Shown here piece by piece: positions 53,705-62,410 of a stretch of DNA of 64,000 nucleotides. Under the pieces are notes generated by a model, which made no database searches, was not told where the DNA came from, and saw only the letters and a list, made by a program, of their open reading frames with translations. This DNA comes from TMED27 sp041397865 (GTDB taxonomy: Bacteria > Pseudomonadota > Alphaproteobacteria > Micavibrionales > Micavibrionaceae), in the NCBI GenBank assembly GCA_041397865.1, contig JAWKVT010000002.1, positions 310,001-374,000 of the forward strand, written 5' to 3'. How positions within the stretch are numbered: position 1 is the stretch's first letter; each line of letters opens with the position of its first letter. A program made the translations under genes and the position numbers.

Positions 53705-54467
53705 CGGCGTCTTGAATCTCCTTCATGAAGCTTTTAATTCTGTGTACAACCTGATGTTGCGCACCGCTTAAGATACTGTAATGATCGAACCCGTCCATCA
53801 AAATCAATTTTGAATGCGGAATTATCCGCGATAAACGCTCCCCGATTTCCGGCGGCGTTTCCGTATCTTTCGTGCCGTGTATAAGTGTAACCGGGCAGGT
53901 AACGGTTCCGGCCACCGCGCTCAAATCCTCATTCACCACCTTCACGAATATTTCGCGCAAAGGTCCGGCGCTGCGGTAATCCGCACTGCCGAATTTTGTG
54001 TAGAGCCAGTCTTGCGATAGGCCGAGCGGAATCAGCTTTTTCAAAAATTTAAAAAGCTTCACCCGCGCGCCGTAATAAATTTTGTGCCAAAGCGGACGCT
54101 TGCGCGGCAAACCTGCCGCCGCAATCAGGCACATCCCGGCAACAAGCTCAGGATATTTCGCCGCCAGTTGCAATCCAACGCGGCAACCGAATGAATGCCC
54201 GATCCAGATTATTTTTTCATCCGTTTGCGACTTTATAAAACCCGCCAGCGCATCGGCATAATCCTGGGTCCCCCAGATTTCCTCGGGCGCGGACGACTTC
54301 CCAAAGCCCGGAAAATCAACAACATAATGCCGCCCAGCCGCGCCCAAAGACTGCGCCAAAGGCAAAAAAGCCCGGTGATCCTGCCCCCAGCCATGCCCCC
54401 AGAATACGGGCGCTCCGTCTTGTCCTGTTTTTTCCCCAATTGTTTTAAAGTAAATATCTTGTGACAT
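53697..54467 (-). CDS. Alpha/beta hydrolase next to the membrane Mur ligase
   Basis: 256 residues, canonical fold: oxyanion region VFWGHGWGQDHRAF, nucleophile elbow WIGHSFGCRVGLQLA (Ser), acid in LIHGTKDTETPPEIG (Asp), and His in DGFDHYSILSG. A lid of helices with many Lys and Leu (KLFKFLKKLIPLGLSQDWLY) could touch the membrane. No signal peptide. First gene of a two-gene minus-strand unit with the Mur ligase (8 bp overlap), so linked function is likely; the substrate is unknown. Confidence 0.85.
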   Translation of the reverse strand: MSQDIYFKTIGEKTGQDGAPVFWGHGWGQDHRAFLPLAQSLGAAGRHYVVDFPGFGKSSAPEEIWGTQDYADALAGFIKSQTDEKIIWIGHSFGCRVGLQLAAKYPELVAGMCLIAAAGLPRKRPLWHKIYYGARVKLFKFLKKLIPLGLSQDWLYTKFGSADYRSAGPLREIFVKVVNEDLSAVAGTVTCPVTLIHGTKDTETPPEIGERLSRIIPHSKLILMDGFDHYSILSGAQHQVVHRIKSFMKEIQDADG

Positions 54468-54563
54468 GGCACGAATTCATCGTTAAAATGGATTTTCCAA
54501 ATCTGAAGTTCTATCAGGCTTCACATCTAAAACCAAGTCACAGGGCAGCATAAGGGCGCAATC

Positions 54564-55787
54564 ATGTCCAGTTCTAAAAAAACGGTAGCGGTGTTTTTCG
54601 GCGGGCGCAGCCCCGAACACGATGTCAGCGTGGTCACAGGCTTGCAGATTTTAAGCGCGATCGACACGCAAAAATACGACGCTTTCCCTGTTTATATCAC
54701 GACGCAAGGGGAATGGCTCACCGGCGATATATTGCGCGAGCGCAGCTCTTATATGCTCAGTGCGCAGACGCGTAAACAGGTAAGCGCTGTGACGCTGGAT
54801 CTGAAACCGGATAAAAGAGCGCGGCTTGTCCCGCTCAAAACAGGCCTGCTCGGCAATGCGAAGCCCATAGAGTTCGATGTCGCTGTTCCGGCCTTTCACG
54901 GACTTTACGGCGAAGACGGCAATATTCAGGGCCTCTTTGAAATCGCAGGTATCCCTTATGCGGGCATGCGCACCATGGCCTCAAGCTTGCTCATGGATAA
55001 AGGCGCAACAAAAAAAATCTTGCAGGGCGCAGGCATTCCTGTCCTGCCCTACGCCATGATCTACCGCCCCGATGAAGGCACCATGATCCCCGAAGACAAG
55101 CTGAAAACCGCCATGGGCGATATAAAGTTCCCCTGCATCGTTAAGCCCTCGCATCTGGGCAGTTCAATCGGCGTGGCCAAGGTCAACACGATTGAGGAGT
55201 TGCGCGCTGCGCTGCCGCTCATCTTTGAATTTGATGACGCGGCGATCCTTGAACCTTTCGTTGAAAATCTCGTTGAATATAACGTCGCCGTATCCAAAGC
55301 CTTCGGCGAAATCAGCACCTCCGCGATTGAACGCCCCAAAGCCACGGATGAGCTTCTCGATTTCAAACAGAAATATCTCTCCGGCGGCGGCGGTAAAACC
55401 GGGGACAAAACCGGCGGCACGAAAACCGTCGGTGCAATCAGCGAAGGCATGCTCTCGCTCACCCGCGAACTCAACCCCGAACTGGATGCCGAAAAAACAA
55501 AAAACATTCAAGGCTGGGCCGTAACCATGTTCAAGGCTGTCGAAGGCACAGGCGCGCCGCGCATCGACTTCATCGGCAATGAAAAAACAGGCGAGCTATG
55601 GCTGAACGAGGTCAACCCGTGGCCCGGCTCCATCGGCTATTTCCTTTGGGAAGCCGCCGCCGATCCCGTCCTGTTCACAGAGCTTATGACGGGCTTGATT
55701 GAAGAAGCGCTCAAAGAACGCAAGAAACGCAATATGCCCAAAGACCCTGTCCCCGCCGATGCGCGGCTGCTGGAAAGGAAAGGCTGA
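54564..55787 (+). CDS. ddl: D-alanine:D-alanine ligase, long divergent form
   Basis: ATP-grasp enzyme making the terminal dipeptide for MurF. 407 residues against about 300-310 in usual DdlB. VFFGGRSPEHDVSVVTG holds the first substrate Glu (E18), VPAFHGLYGEDGNIQG follows, then VKPSHLGSSIGV, the omega loop LLDFKQKYLSGG with Tyr271 retained, and WLNEVNPWPGSIGYFLWEA (metal ligands) instead of the common NTLPGMT. A Gly/Lys/Thr-rich insert lies at 274-290. Tyr at 271 argues for D-Ala-D-Ala rather than D-Ala-D-lactate. Confidence 0.9.
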   Translation: MSSSKKTVAVFFGGRSPEHDVSVVTGLQILSAIDTQKYDAFPVYITTQGEWLTGDILRERSSYMLSAQTRKQVSAVTLDLKPDKRARLVPLKTGLLGNAKPIEFDVAVPAFHGLYGEDGNIQGLFEIAGIPYAGMRTMASSLLMDKGATKKILQGAGIPVLPYAMIYRPDEGTMIPEDKLKTAMGDIKFPCIVKPSHLGSSIGVAKVNTIEELRAALPLIFEFDDAAILEPFVENLVEYNVAVSKAFGEISTSAIERPKATDELLDFKQKYLSGGGGKTGDKTGGTKTVGAISEGMLSLTRELNPELDAEKTKNIQGWAVTMFKAVEGTGAPRIDFIGNEKTGELWLNEVNPWPGSIGYFLWEAAADPVLFTELMTGLIEEALKERKKRNMPKDPVPADARLLERKG

Positions 55788-55789
55788 CA

Positions 55790-56680
55790 ATGGCCGCAAA
55801 GCACAGGAAAAAAGGCACGCGCCGCAGCAGCTTTAACAAACGTCGCAAGGGATTGCTCGCGGTTGTTATCCCGTGGATGCGCCGCTTCGGCATGGTGCTG
55901 GCCGTGTGTACGGCAATTGTCTGGGCATCGTCCTGGCTTTACCTGAGCGGCGCACTCGCCCGCGCCGGAAACTGGACGGAGGCAAAGCTCTGGCAGGTCA
56001 CCGCCGATATGGGCTTCACAGTCGAAAACATCATGGTCGAAGGCCGGACCCACACCGACACTGCCGTATTGCTGGCCATCGTCAATATTGAAAAAGGCGA
56101 TCCGCTTTTTTCCTTCAATCCCAAAGAGGCGCAGGAGCTCATAACCCGGATCGGCTGGGTTGAATCCGCACAAGTGCAGCGCCGCTGGCCCGATACCATC
56201 TATATCCGCATCAAAGAGCGCACGCCGCTTGCGCTCTGGCAAACAGATAAACGTGTGAAATTGCTCGATAGCCGCGGTGAAATTATCCCCGCAGGCCGTC
56301 TCGAGCGCTTCGCCGATCTCGTCATGGTGGTGGGTCAGGAAGCTCCGGAGCACGCCGCCGCGCTGATCGGCGACCTTGCCGCCGAAACCGCGATATATGA
56401 ATGCGTCGAAATCGCTCGCTGGATCGGCGATCGCCGCTGGGATCTGCGTTTGAAAAACGCGATAGAGGTAAAGCTGCCGGAAAACGATATCGGCCTCGCC
56501 CTGCGCAGGCTTTCCAAGGCACAGGAAGAAGACGGTCTGCTCGATAAGGATATCATCGCCATTGATATGCGCGAACCCGACCGGATCAGCGTCCAAACAA
56601 AGCCCGGTAAGCTCAGCGAGTATAAAACGGGTCTTAAAATCGACGCGGCGGTAAAAAGCAAGGCGGGGAATAATATTTAG
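55790..56680 (+). CDS. ftsQ: Cell division protein FtsQ
   Basis: Bitopic scaffold of the divisome. Basic cytoplasmic tail, one transmembrane helix (about 33-53), POTRA domain with GFTVENIMVEGRTHTDTAVL, ITRIGWVESAQVQRRWPDTI and IKERTPLALWQ, then the beta domain. 296 residues, 2 bp after ddl. Confidence 0.94.
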   Translation: MAAKHRKKGTRRSSFNKRRKGLLAVVIPWMRRFGMVLAVCTAIVWASSWLYLSGALARAGNWTEAKLWQVTADMGFTVENIMVEGRTHTDTAVLLAIVNIEKGDPLFSFNPKEAQELITRIGWVESAQVQRRWPDTIYIRIKERTPLALWQTDKRVKLLDSRGEIIPAGRLERFADLVMVVGQEAPEHAAALIGDLAAETAIYECVEIARWIGDRRWDLRLKNAIEVKLPENDIGLALRRLSKAQEEDGLLDKDIIAIDMREPDRISVQTKPGKLSEYKTGLKIDAAVKSKAGNNI

Positions 56681-56683
56681 GCC

Positions 56684-57952
56684 ATGAAGCATACGCATAA
56701 ACCAAAGGGAGCGCTCTTGGCTGCGCTGGATATTGGCTCCAGCAAGATCGCGTGTTTTATTGGCCGTATCATTGATGACGCCGGCACGTTCGAGGTTCTC
56801 GGCGTTGGCCACCATGCCTCCAAAGGCGTTAAGGGCGGCGTGATCGTTGACCTCGATGCCGCCGAGGCCGTCATCCGCCAGACGGTGCATGCCGCCGAAA
56901 ACATGGCCGCCGACATCATGAAGGGCTACCCGCTGCGCGAAGTTGTCGTCAATCTGCCCGGCGTGTCCGCCGTCAGCCATGCTTATACCTCCGATGTGCA
57001 GATCGCCGGTCACGAAGTAACCGACAACGATGTGCGCCGCGCTCTGGCCAAAGCGCAGGAACAAGTTCTCAGCAGCGAATACGAGCTCATCCACACAATC
57101 CCCATGGATTTCCGCATTGACGGCAACGAAGGAATACGCGATCCGCGCGGTATGTTCGGGCAGGATATGAGCGTTGACATCCATATGGTCACCGGCGATA
57201 TGGGGCCGCTGCAAAACATGGCTGCCGCGATTGAGCGCTCGCACCTCGATATCACAGCATTATGCGTATCGGCCTACGCCGCCGGGCTGGCCAGTTTGGT
57301 CGAGGACGAAATGGATCTGGGTTGCACCGTCATTGATATGGGCGGCGGCGTAACATCTTTCGCCGTGTTTAACGGCGGACGGATGGTCTACGCCGATGCG
57401 GTCCCCGTCGGCGGCGCGCACATAACAAACGACATCGCCAAAGGTCTGACAACCTCCATGAACGATGCGGAGCGTCTTAAAGCGCTCTACGGCAGCGCCA
57501 TGGCCTCGAACATGGATGAAAGCGAACTGATCGACGTGCCGCAATTGGGCGAGGATGAACACGCCGCCCCCAACCATGTGCCGCGCTCGCTGCTTGTCGG
57601 TATTATGCAGCCGCGTATCGAAGAGGTCTTTGAAATGGTGCGCGCAAAATTAAACGATAGCGGCCTCGGCAATGCGGTGGGGCGCCGCGTTGTCCTCACC
57701 GGAGGCTCCAGCCAGATTCAAGGGCTGAAAGATCTCGCCCACCATGTTCTCGACAAACAGGTGCGCCTCGGCAAACCCATCCGCCTGACCGGCCTGCCCG
57801 ATGCCGTCAGCGGCCCCGCCTTCGCCACCACCGCCGGCCTGCTCACCTATGTCTCCGAACGCGCCGGTGAAATGCCCGCCGAAATCATGGCCCAGACCGA
57901 ACCGGGCAACCTTTGGGAACGCGTCCGCTACTGGCTCAGGGAAAACTGGTAG
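56684..57952 (+). CDS. ftsA: Cell division protein FtsA
   Basis: Actin-like protein that tethers FtsZ to the membrane. Phosphate-1 loop LAALDIGSSKIACFIGR, SHA region, phosphate-2 CTVIDMGGGVTSFAVFNGG, GGAHITNDIAKGL, RVVLTGGSSQIQGL, and an amphipathic C-terminal helix WERVRYWLRENW. 422 residues, 3 bp after ftsQ. Confidence 0.96.
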   Translation: MKHTHKPKGALLAALDIGSSKIACFIGRIIDDAGTFEVLGVGHHASKGVKGGVIVDLDAAEAVIRQTVHAAENMAADIMKGYPLREVVVNLPGVSAVSHAYTSDVQIAGHEVTDNDVRRALAKAQEQVLSSEYELIHTIPMDFRIDGNEGIRDPRGMFGQDMSVDIHMVTGDMGPLQNMAAAIERSHLDITALCVSAYAAGLASLVEDEMDLGCTVIDMGGGVTSFAVFNGGRMVYADAVPVGGAHITNDIAKGLTTSMNDAERLKALYGSAMASNMDESELIDVPQLGEDEHAAPNHVPRSLLVGIMQPRIEEVFEMVRAKLNDSGLGNAVGRRVVLTGGSSQIQGLKDLAHHVLDKQVRLGKPIRLTGLPDAVSGPAFATTAGLLTYVSERAGEMPAEIMAQTEPGNLWERVRYWLRENW

Positions 57953-58015
57953 AGTTGACATAACCGCCATATTTGTTTAAGTGTCTAGTTTTATAGTAAA
58001 TAAAACGGTCGACTT

Positions 58016-59098
58016 ATGAACCATAAAGCAATTAAAGGGAATTTTCTGCAAGAAGCACTTCATTTCGCTTTTGCGGGTTCTTTGGGGTTTAATAAAAGCT
58101 CTCGTAAACTACTTTCTATTGCGTTGTGCTTGGCAGCTAACGATGCGGGGGCTAACGGTGTTTCTGCCTATCATATGCTAAGGCAGGCCAATACCGCCTT
58201 GGCAAATCAAGGCCTTATGCGGGGGCTGTTCCACCTTATTAACCAAATAGATGATATTGTTGACGAAATGAGTGCTGAAAAGAGGCTTTCTATGGGAGTT
58301 TCAAGTATAGGAAAGGAGCCTTGCGAGTTTTTGCAAAACCCAAATGTGTGCGTGCCAGCATATCATGGTGTCATAAAAAGAATGTCTGAACAGGGAGTTC
58401 TAAGCTATGAAGAGGAGGTTTCATTCAGCAATTTATACGCGGTTCTTATTCAGGAAGGAGCGCATGCAGAAATTGATTATTTAGCTTCGTATTCTGTTGC
58501 TGATAGGCAAAAAATGACAGAAGCAAATTTAAAGCTTTGTGAGGTTCTTAGGGGGCATCTTTTGCAGCACTATGTCGCTGAACCTGAGGTCACGGCCATT
58601 GCCAAAAATGAAGGCTTGTCGCATGCGGATGTCTGTAGGGTCTTCCCAAAGGCTTCAAAACTAGGGCGAATGGGTGAGATGGTGGATGATTTGGAAGATT
58701 TCTTAACAGATTTTGAGCATGAGGTCACGACAGGTATCCCCAGCCCAAATTCCATTTTGTGCAAATTGCACGAAGCAGAAAATTTTTGTGATAGCGAGGG
58801 TCAGGTAAGCGAAGTTCTGTTGAACTTTTTAAGAAAGAATCAAAGCAACCCCGATGTTATTCAATACGAAAATTATCCCGATATTTTAAAGCAGGCCATA
58901 ACCTCTCTAGGAGATGACTATTTTGAAAAAGCCTATGAGCTTGGAATGGTCCATAGGGATTTTATGGTTACGTGGTGGCGGGCGACATTGCAAGATGGGA
59001 TGCGGTCTTCTGCAAACCATGATGTTATAAGTAAAAGCACCCGGCACGAGCAGGAAGCAGCAGCGGCGACTAAAACATTCCAGCGCGACTATGGTTGA
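58016..59098 (+). CDS. Possible isoprenoid-synthase-fold protein between ftsA and ftsZ
   Basis: 360 residues, all helical. Two Asp-rich motifs face the right way for a class I terpenoid synthase: LINQIDDIVDEMS (D79, D80, D83) and MGEMVDDLEDFLTDFEHEVT followed by TGIPSP (D224, D225, D228, D232). They recall the DDxVDE and DxxED motifs of squalene/phytoene synthases, about 145 residues apart as expected. The overall sequence is not otherwise recognisable, so function is inferred and uncertain. AT-richer than ftsA and ftsZ; C-terminal 30 residues are disordered. The start follows a weak ribosome site. Confidence 0.55.
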   Translation: MNHKAIKGNFLQEALHFAFAGSLGFNKSSRKLLSIALCLAANDAGANGVSAYHMLRQANTALANQGLMRGLFHLINQIDDIVDEMSAEKRLSMGVSSIGKEPCEFLQNPNVCVPAYHGVIKRMSEQGVLSYEEEVSFSNLYAVLIQEGAHAEIDYLASYSVADRQKMTEANLKLCEVLRGHLLQHYVAEPEVTAIAKNEGLSHADVCRVFPKASKLGRMGEMVDDLEDFLTDFEHEVTTGIPSPNSILCKLHEAENFCDSEGQVSEVLLNFLRKNQSNPDVIQYENYPDILKQAITSLGDDYFEKAYELGMVHRDFMVTWWRATLQDGMRSSANHDVISKSTRHEQEAAAATKTFQRDYG

Positions 59099-59370
59099 AA
59101 TTTATCCACAGCATTGTGTGTGTAACTTGTGCACAGCTTTGGACTTCTCCGCTTTGGTTGGAAAAAATAAATGAATGAGTCACTTAGCGTTGTTTTTTGC
59201 GTTTTTGTGTAAAGCGGTGCTAAACTCAAAACACGGCTTTCAGGTTCCAAACCCTGTGAGTCCCTTCGATTTTTCACTTTTCTGCGTATGCAAACTTACC
59301 TACACTTAAGCACACACATCGCGAAGCCTTTCTTGGGCAACGCAAAACGATCATTTCGGGGAATACTATC
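59099..59370. promoter_or_regulatory. ftsZ leader with a consensus DnaA box
   Basis: No gene. TTATCCACA at 59102-59110 is a perfect DnaA box, followed at a distance of about 20 bp by TTGTGCACAG. The rest is the AT-rich ftsZ leader. This 272-bp gap is the natural place for an ftsZ promoter; -35/-10 boxes cannot be assigned safely. Confidence 0.5.
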
Positions 59371-61155
59371 ATGGCTATCAACATCGCAATGCAGCCGACG
59401 GAAGTCCAAAAACTCTCACCCAGAATTGTGGTCGCCGGTATCGGCGGCGCGGGCGGCAACGCTGTCAACAATATGATCTCATCCGGGCTGGAAGGATGCG
59501 AGTTCCTTGTCTGTAATACGGATGCGCAGGCGCTGGAAAACTCGCTCTGCGATCGAAAGGTGCAGCTTGGCGAAAGCGTAACGGGCGGCCTCGGCGCAGG
59601 TTCAAAACCCGAAGTCGGCACCGCTGCGGCTGAGGAATCAATCGAGGAAGTCATGCAGTATTTCGAGGGCGCGAATATGGCCTTCATCACCGCTGGTATG
59701 GGCGGCGGCACCGGCACCGGCGCAGCGCCCGTGATAGCGAAGGCTTGCCGCGAGCGCGGCATTCTCACCGTCGGCGTGGTGACCAAACCTTTCCATTTCG
59801 AAGGGTCTCACCGCATGAAATCAGCCGAAGCAGGTTTGAAAGCCATACAGGATTATGTGGACACGCTGATTGTCATTCCCAACCAGAATCTCTTCCGCGT
59901 CGCCAATGAAAAAACCACTTTCGCCGATGCGTTCCAGATGGCCGATAGCGTTTTGCAGGCCGGTGTGCGCGGCGTTACCGATCTGATGGTTCGTCCCGGT
60001 CTGGTAAACCTCGACTTTGCCGATATCCGCACCGCGATGCTGGAGCAGGGCAAGGCGATGATGGGAACCGGCGAGGCTGATGGCGACAAACGCGCGATTG
60101 AAGCCGCCGAATCCGCAATCAACAACCCGCTGCTCGACGATGTTTCGATGAAAGGCGCAAACGGTGTCATCATCAACGTCACAGGCGGCTATGACATGAC
60201 GCTGTTTGAGGCCGATGAAGCCTGTAACCGCATCCGCGATGAAGTCGATCCCGAGGCCAATATCATCTTCGGCGCAACCTTCGATGAAGGTCTTGAGGGT
60301 AAAATGCGCGTATCCATTGTTGCCACCGGCATCGACAAGGAAGTCGAAGCGCAAAAACGCGGCAGCGGCCCGGCTGTAACAGGCGGCGGCGGTGTCAACG
60401 CGCGGACGAAACTGGAGCGCGCCGTTCCCAATGCGGAGCGCGCAGTCGATACCTCTGCCGCATCAAACCGGCCTCCGGCATTTATGTCGGCCCAGAGCGT
60501 TCAGGCCATTAAAGCCCCGCCGGTCGTCGAAACCCCTGCGGAAAGAATAGCTGCAGCTCGTAGCGGCGGCGCATCGGAAGCTCCGCGCGAAACCGTAATT
60601 GATATTTTCGAACAGCGCGAATTTGCAGAGCTGGCAAAGCCCGACGGCAGCGACAATATGCCGCAGAACACGGCTTTACGCGGAACACTTTATAAGGACT
60701 CTTTCATTCCTCCGCCTCCCGCTGAGATTGACAGGGCACCCTCGGGCGCCGCGCCTTATATCTCAAGCTTCCATGGTGAGCATGTGTCTGCGCCGCAAGC
60801 GCCGCAGCCGCTGGCTCAGTCCCAGCAGGCTTCCACTGCCGCGCCGGGCCTGAAACTCAATCCGCCGAAGGTTCCGACGCCGGACCACCGCAAGGCACGC
60901 ACGCCTTCACTTTTTGAGCGCATTACCGGCAGCGTTCAGGAGCATTTGGAAGGTATAAGCGGAAAGCATACAGAATCTCCGCAGCGTCAGCGTATGGCAC
61001 CGACCGCCGGCGATGGTGGCTTGCGTCCCATGGCCGGAGGAGAGGGCGCTGGCCCCTCACAGGGAAGTCTGAACATCTCCGCGCCGTCAAAATCGCCATC
61101 AGGCGGTGATGAAAACCTTGATATTCCTGCATTTTTACGGCGTCAGGCGAATTAA
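59371..61155 (+). CDS. ftsZ: Cell division protein FtsZ
   Basis: Tubulin-like GTPase of the division ring. GIGGAGGNAVNNMI, tubulin signature GMGGGTGTGAAPVIA, T7 loop NLDFADIRTAM. After about residue 330 comes a long Pro/Ala/Ser-rich linker of roughly 240 residues and then the conserved C-terminal peptide ENLDIPAFLRRQAN that binds FtsA. 594 residues, long as in many alphaproteobacteria. Followed by a strong terminator. Confidence 0.97.
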   Translation: MAINIAMQPTEVQKLSPRIVVAGIGGAGGNAVNNMISSGLEGCEFLVCNTDAQALENSLCDRKVQLGESVTGGLGAGSKPEVGTAAAEESIEEVMQYFEGANMAFITAGMGGGTGTGAAPVIAKACRERGILTVGVVTKPFHFEGSHRMKSAEAGLKAIQDYVDTLIVIPNQNLFRVANEKTTFADAFQMADSVLQAGVRGVTDLMVRPGLVNLDFADIRTAMLEQGKAMMGTGEADGDKRAIEAAESAINNPLLDDVSMKGANGVIINVTGGYDMTLFEADEACNRIRDEVDPEANIIFGATFDEGLEGKMRVSIVATGIDKEVEAQKRGSGPAVTGGGGVNARTKLERAVPNAERAVDTSAASNRPPAFMSAQSVQAIKAPPVVETPAERIAAARSGGASEAPRETVIDIFEQREFAELAKPDGSDNMPQNTALRGTLYKDSFIPPPPAEIDRAPSGAAPYISSFHGEHVSAPQAPQPLAQSQQASTAAPGLKLNPPKVPTPDHRKARTPSLFERITGSVQEHLEGISGKHTESPQRQRMAPTAGDGGLRPMAGGEGAGPSQGSLNISAPSKSPSGGDENLDIPAFLRRQAN

Positions 61156-61232
61156 AATTCCGCGCCCAAGGGCGTTTGTAAATAAATTTGTAAAGTAAAA
61201 ATGGTTACGATCTCTCCAGGACCTTCCTTCAA

Positions 61233-61260
61233 AACCCGGCTATGATGCCGGGTTTTTTTT
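61233..61260 (+). terminator. Rho-independent terminator of ftsZ
   Basis: AACCCGGC (61233-61240) pairs perfectly with GCCGGGTT (61247-61254) across a 6-base loop and is followed by eight T. Confidence 0.9.
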
Positions 61261-61407
61261 GGACCCTTACCGTAAGGCCCTAAGCCGTGTAACAAAGCGC
61301 AACAAACTGTGATTTGCGCTCTGAGCCTTGTATACCGTATATTAAAGCCGTGTAAATATGCATAATATTAAGTGTATAGATTTTTAACGGCTGTTTCAGG
61401 ATACAAA

Positions 61408-62334
61408 ATGCAAAATACGGTTAAAAGCGCGATATCACTAAAGGGCGTAGGCCTTCATTCCGGTAAGGACATCACCCTGTCCGTTTTACCCGCTGCGGAA
61501 AATAGCGGCATAACATTTGTGCGCACCGATATCACAGATAAAAATAATCTCATTCCCGCGCGTTGGGACGCCGTTGTCGATACGCAGCTTTGCACCGTGA
61601 TCGGCAACGAAGACGGCATCACTGTCGGCACGATCGAACACCTCATGTCCGCGTTGCGCGGCTGTAATGTTGACAATGCGCGTATAGAACTTGATGGCGC
61701 GGAAGTGCCCGTCATGGACGGCAGCGCCATGCCCTTTGTCAAGCTGATCGAAGATGCGGGCCTGCAAGAACAAGCCGCCCCGCGCCGCGCGATTCGCATT
61801 CTCAAAGAGGTCAGCGTGGAAAAAGACGGCAAAACCGTAACGTTAAAACCCGCAAACGGCGCCGTATTCGGCGGCGCGATTGATTTTGACCACCCCGAAA
61901 TCGGGGAACAGAAATTTGAAACGCGCCTTCTGAACGGCAATTTCAAGCACGATATTGCGCAGGCCCGTACCTTCGGCTTTTTGCATGAGGTTGAATATAT
62001 GCGCTCTAAAGGTTTGGCCTTGGGCGGATCTTTGGATAACGCGATTGTTCTGGACCAAACCGGCGTTATGAATCCCGGCGGTCTGCGTTTCGCAGATGAA
62101 TTTATCCGTCACAAGCTGCTCGACGCCATCGGCGATCTCTACCTTGCTGGCGGCCCGATCATCGGCGCATATGACGGCTATAAAGCCGGACATGAAATGA
62201 ACAACCTCATCTTGCGCGCATTGTTCGCAGATGACAGCGCTTACGAACTGAGCGAAATGGATGATGAACGCCCGATCTCTTCCGCCGCCGCTACCGCTGC
62301 ACCGGTGCGTACAGGCGAAACAATCAACGCTTAA
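61408..62334 (+). CDS. lpxC: UDP-3-O-acyl-N-acetylglucosamine deacetylase
   Basis: Committed step of lipid A synthesis, zinc enzyme. ISLKGVGLHSGKDI, GTIEHLMSALRGC with a zinc His, AEVPVMDGSAMPFVKLI, ARTFGFLHEVEYM, and FIRHKLLDAIGDLYLAG with the other zinc ligands. Start at ATG 61408 because AGGA lies six bases before it. 308 residues. So lipopolysaccharide-type lipid A is made. Confidence 0.96.
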   Translation: MQNTVKSAISLKGVGLHSGKDITLSVLPAAENSGITFVRTDITDKNNLIPARWDAVVDTQLCTVIGNEDGITVGTIEHLMSALRGCNVDNARIELDGAEVPVMDGSAMPFVKLIEDAGLQEQAAPRRAIRILKEVSVEKDGKTVTLKPANGAVFGGAIDFDHPEIGEQKFETRLLNGNFKHDIAQARTFGFLHEVEYMRSKGLALGGSLDNAIVLDQTGVMNPGGLRFADEFIRHKLLDAIGDLYLAGGPIIGAYDGYKAGHEMNNLILRALFADDSAYELSEMDDERPISSAAATAAPVRTGETINA

Positions 62335-62367
62335 AATTGTCCCCTTTTTAAAGCTTTTGAAACAATC

Positions 62368-62398
62368 AGCGCCCTTTTCATTCTGTGCGAAGGGCGCT
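62368..62398 (+). terminator. Hairpin after lpxC
   Basis: AGCGCCCTT (62368-62376) and AAGGGCGCT (62390-62398) form a perfect 9-bp stem with a 13-base loop, followed only by ATTTAT, so a weak terminator or attenuator before bamD. Confidence 0.55.
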
Positions 62399-62410
62399 AT
62401 TTATATCTGT

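Noticed and set aside
54564..55787. Ddl as a VanA-type D-Ala-D-lactate ligase
   Set aside because: The omega loop keeps Tyr271 in KQKYLS, which favours D-Ala; no vanH or vanX is nearby.
55637..57244. 535-residue open frame antisense to ftsQ and ftsA
   Set aside because: Shadow of two well-identified genes; low-complexity composition and no ribosome site.
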